5,823 bases of DNA from the NCBI GenBank assembly GCA_023428515.1, contig JAEYXI010000013.1, forward strand, positions 1 through 5,823, read 5' to 3'. A program made the position numbers and the translations under genes. Position 1 is the stretch's first letter, and each line of letters starts with the position of its first letter. Source of the stretch: Pseudomonadota bacterium. Lineage in GTDB: Bacteria > Pseudomonadota > Alphaproteobacteria > Rhizobiales > Rhizobiaceae. Under the pieces are notes generated by a model. The model was given only the letters and a program-made list of their open reading frames with translations. It ran no database searches and had not been told where the DNA came from. Below, piece by piece: positions 4,779 to 5,823 of the stretch.

Positions 4779-5753
4779 TCACCCTTCGACCGGCAGCCTG
4801 TCGCCCCAGTCGAGCCGGCGGACGCGCTTGAAAAGCTCGCCGTCGCGCTTGCTGACGGTTTCCTCGCCGGCCGTGCCGTCGGGATGGCAGAGCTTCAGCC
4901 CGATCCGGCCCTTGCCCATTCTCGGTGGGGCGAGGATGCGGGCAGCTCGCTCGCCGGCCGGCATGCGCGACGCCGCCAGGTAGATGAACTTTTCGTCCTC
5001 CCACGGCACATCGGCGCCCTTGGTCAGACGGTGCAGCCGCGTGCGCGCCACGCGCCGCGAGAAATGGCACCAGTCGGGCGCGACGAGCGGACACGGCTTT
5101 TCGTGCGGGCAGGGGGCCAGGATCGTCGCGCCTGCCTCTACCAGCCGCTCGCGCGCGGCGAGGATGCGCGACCAGCCGGCCGGCGTGCCGGGCTCGACGA
5201 TCAGCAGCATGCGTGATGTCAGCGACCAAAGCCGATCGACCAGCGGTCCGGTTTTTTCCGGAGACAGTTCGTCGAGCACGTAGGACAGCGTCACCAGGTC
5301 GGCCGCCTCGACCGCTGGCAGCGATCCCGTTGCGTCGCCGGCCAGCCAGTCTGTGGCGGGCAGCGCAGCCTCTGCGGCAAGCGCCTGTCCGGCGCTCCGC
5401 ACCGCCTCGCTCGCCTCGACCATCGTCGCGCGCTCGATTCCGTCCCAGCAGTCGGCTGCCGCCCACAGCACCGTGCCGGGACCAGCGCCTATATCGAGCA
5501 GGCTTTTGGGTCCGAAGTCCGGCGTGGCCTCGGCGACGTAGCTCATGCTTGCCCGCACCGCCGCATAGGTCGCGGGCAGGCGCGCCGCGAGATACGCCCT
5601 GACGGCCGCCGCGCCGTCGAGGTGCTGCCGCCCATCGCGCGTCTCGCTGCGGTAGCGCGCCGTCAGCCGTTCCGAAGCGCTGCGCAACTCGTCGAGCGGC
5701 ACACCTTCGAGGAAGCGGTCGACCGCCTGCCGGAGCGGGGAGGGCAGTTCCAT
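4779..5753 (-). CDS. Rsm22/METTL17-family ribosomal small-subunit methyltransferase-like protein
   Basis: A 324-residue protein of the Rsm22 family, the bacterial relatives of the mitochondrial small-subunit assembly factors Rsm22 (yeast) and METTL17 (animals). Residues 83-99 (KSLLDIGAGPGTVLWAA) are the SAM-binding motif I of a class I methyltransferase, with E114 (MVEAS) as the likely acidic residue of the next strand. SYVLDEL (157-163) and LLIVEPGTPAGW (183-194) are further family motifs. Residues 215-229 hold C-x5-C-x7-C, and Cys289 lies in LKLCHPDG. This cysteine set is the one that binds a 4Fe-4S cluster in mitochondrial family members. The basic C-terminus (KRVRRLDWGDRL) could bind rRNA. 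The expected role is binding the small subunit in the cytoplasm during assembly; whether it methylates rRNA is uncertain. The ATG has no clear Shine-Dalgarno but lies 1 nt after the upstream stop, so translational coupling is likely. Confidence 0.92.
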   Translation of the reverse strand: MELPSPLRQAVDRFLEGVPLDELRSASERLTARYRSETRDGRQHLDGAAAVRAYLAARLPATYAAVRASMSYVAEATPDFGPKSLLDIGAGPGTVLWAAADCWDGIERATMVEASEAVRSAGQALAAEAALPATDWLAGDATGSLPAVEAADLVTLSYVLDELSPEKTGPLVDRLWSLTSRMLLIVEPGTPAGWSRILAARERLVEAGATILAPCPHEKPCPLVAPDWCHFSRRVARTRLHRLTKGADVPWEDEKFIYLAASRMPAGERAARILAPPRMGKGRIGLKLCHPDGTAGEETVSKRDGELFKRVRRLDWGDRLPVEG

Positions 5754-5754
5754 C

Positions 5755-5823
5755 TCAGGCGGCGCGCGGTGCGAACAGGATGAGCGAGGCGCCGACGATG
5801 CAGATCGCCGCGCCGGTCAAATC
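5755..5823 (-). CDS. C-terminus of a small membrane protein, probably YnfA/UPF0060 family (partial)
   Basis: The last 22 residues of a gene that continues beyond the right edge: DLTGAAICIVGASLILFAPR followed by AA and TGA. A final hydrophobic helix (about GAAICIVGASLILF) that starts after an Asp and ends in a short APR-type tail resembles the C-terminus of YnfA/UPF0060 membrane proteins, small four-helix proteins related to the SMR transporter fold. With so little sequence another small four-helix membrane protein is possible. Its TGA (5755-5757) is followed after one base by the Rsm22 ATG, so the two genes form an operon. Confidence 0.65.
   Translation of the reverse strand, partial: DLTGAAICIVGASLILFAPRAA

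Noticed and set aside
4678..5466. A 262-codon minus-strand frame ending in VILGLVPRIYRR
   Set aside because: It overlaps the Rsm22 gene in another frame. Its C-terminal VILGLVPRI signature is the translation of the inverted-repeat arm, a known artefact of this repeat type.

Overview
The window is GC-rich chromosomal DNA from an alphaproteobacterium, most likely of the order Hyphomicrobiales (Rhizobiales), in the Mesorhizobium/Phyllobacteriaceae neighbourhood. Three observations support this. The N-terminus of the left-edge DnaB is of rhizobial type. The gene at 4779-5753 is an alphaproteobacterial Rsm22-family protein. The intergenic inverted repeat at 4587-4718 has arms of the CTCGGGCTTGTCCCGAG type, which is dispersed in rhizobial genomes. 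These are judgements from recognition; no database search was run.

Layout from left to right. At 1-123 (minus) is the 5' end of dnaB, the replicative helicase gene, cut by the window edge. At 124-396 is a non-coding stretch with a tight cluster of GANTC (CcrM-type methylation) sites and a stem-loop followed by a T-rich run that probably terminates the next gene. At 397-594 (minus) is a 65-residue protein with two membrane segments and a strong Shine-Dalgarno sequence. At 595-875 is a divergent control region with a plausible minus-strand promoter and two neighbouring dyad-symmetric sites facing the large gene. At 876-3584 (plus) is a 902-residue type Va autotransporter: signal peptide, a passenger built from about ten 20-residue beta-helix-like repeats, a proline/acid-rich linker and a C-terminal 12-stranded-type outer-membrane barrel. 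At 3748-4578 (plus) is a one-component regulator with an AraC-type DNA-binding domain fused to a GyrI-like ligand-binding domain. At 4587-4718 is a 132-nt inverted-repeat element lying between convergent genes. At 4779-5753 (minus) is an Rsm22/METTL17-family methyltransferase-like protein carrying a probable Fe-S cysteine set. At 5755-5823 (minus) is the 3' end of a small membrane protein, probably YnfA/UPF0060.

Functionally, the window holds two housekeeping edges (replication at the left, ribosome assembly at the right) with a surface-protein locus between them. The autotransporter would be made with a cleavable leader, cross the inner membrane by Sec, and display its repeat domain on the cell surface. 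The AraC-GyrI regulator follows in the same direction 163 nt later and may or may not control it. The Rsm22 start codon lies 1 nt after the stop of the preceding membrane-protein gene, so these two are probably co-transcribed and translationally coupled.

I did not find a clearly new multi-gene system. The items most worth a second look are the passenger repeats, which mix autotransporter beta-helix rungs with RTX-like GxGxD turns, the paired dyads upstream of that gene, the GANTC cluster near dnaB, and the cysteine set of the Rsm22 protein.
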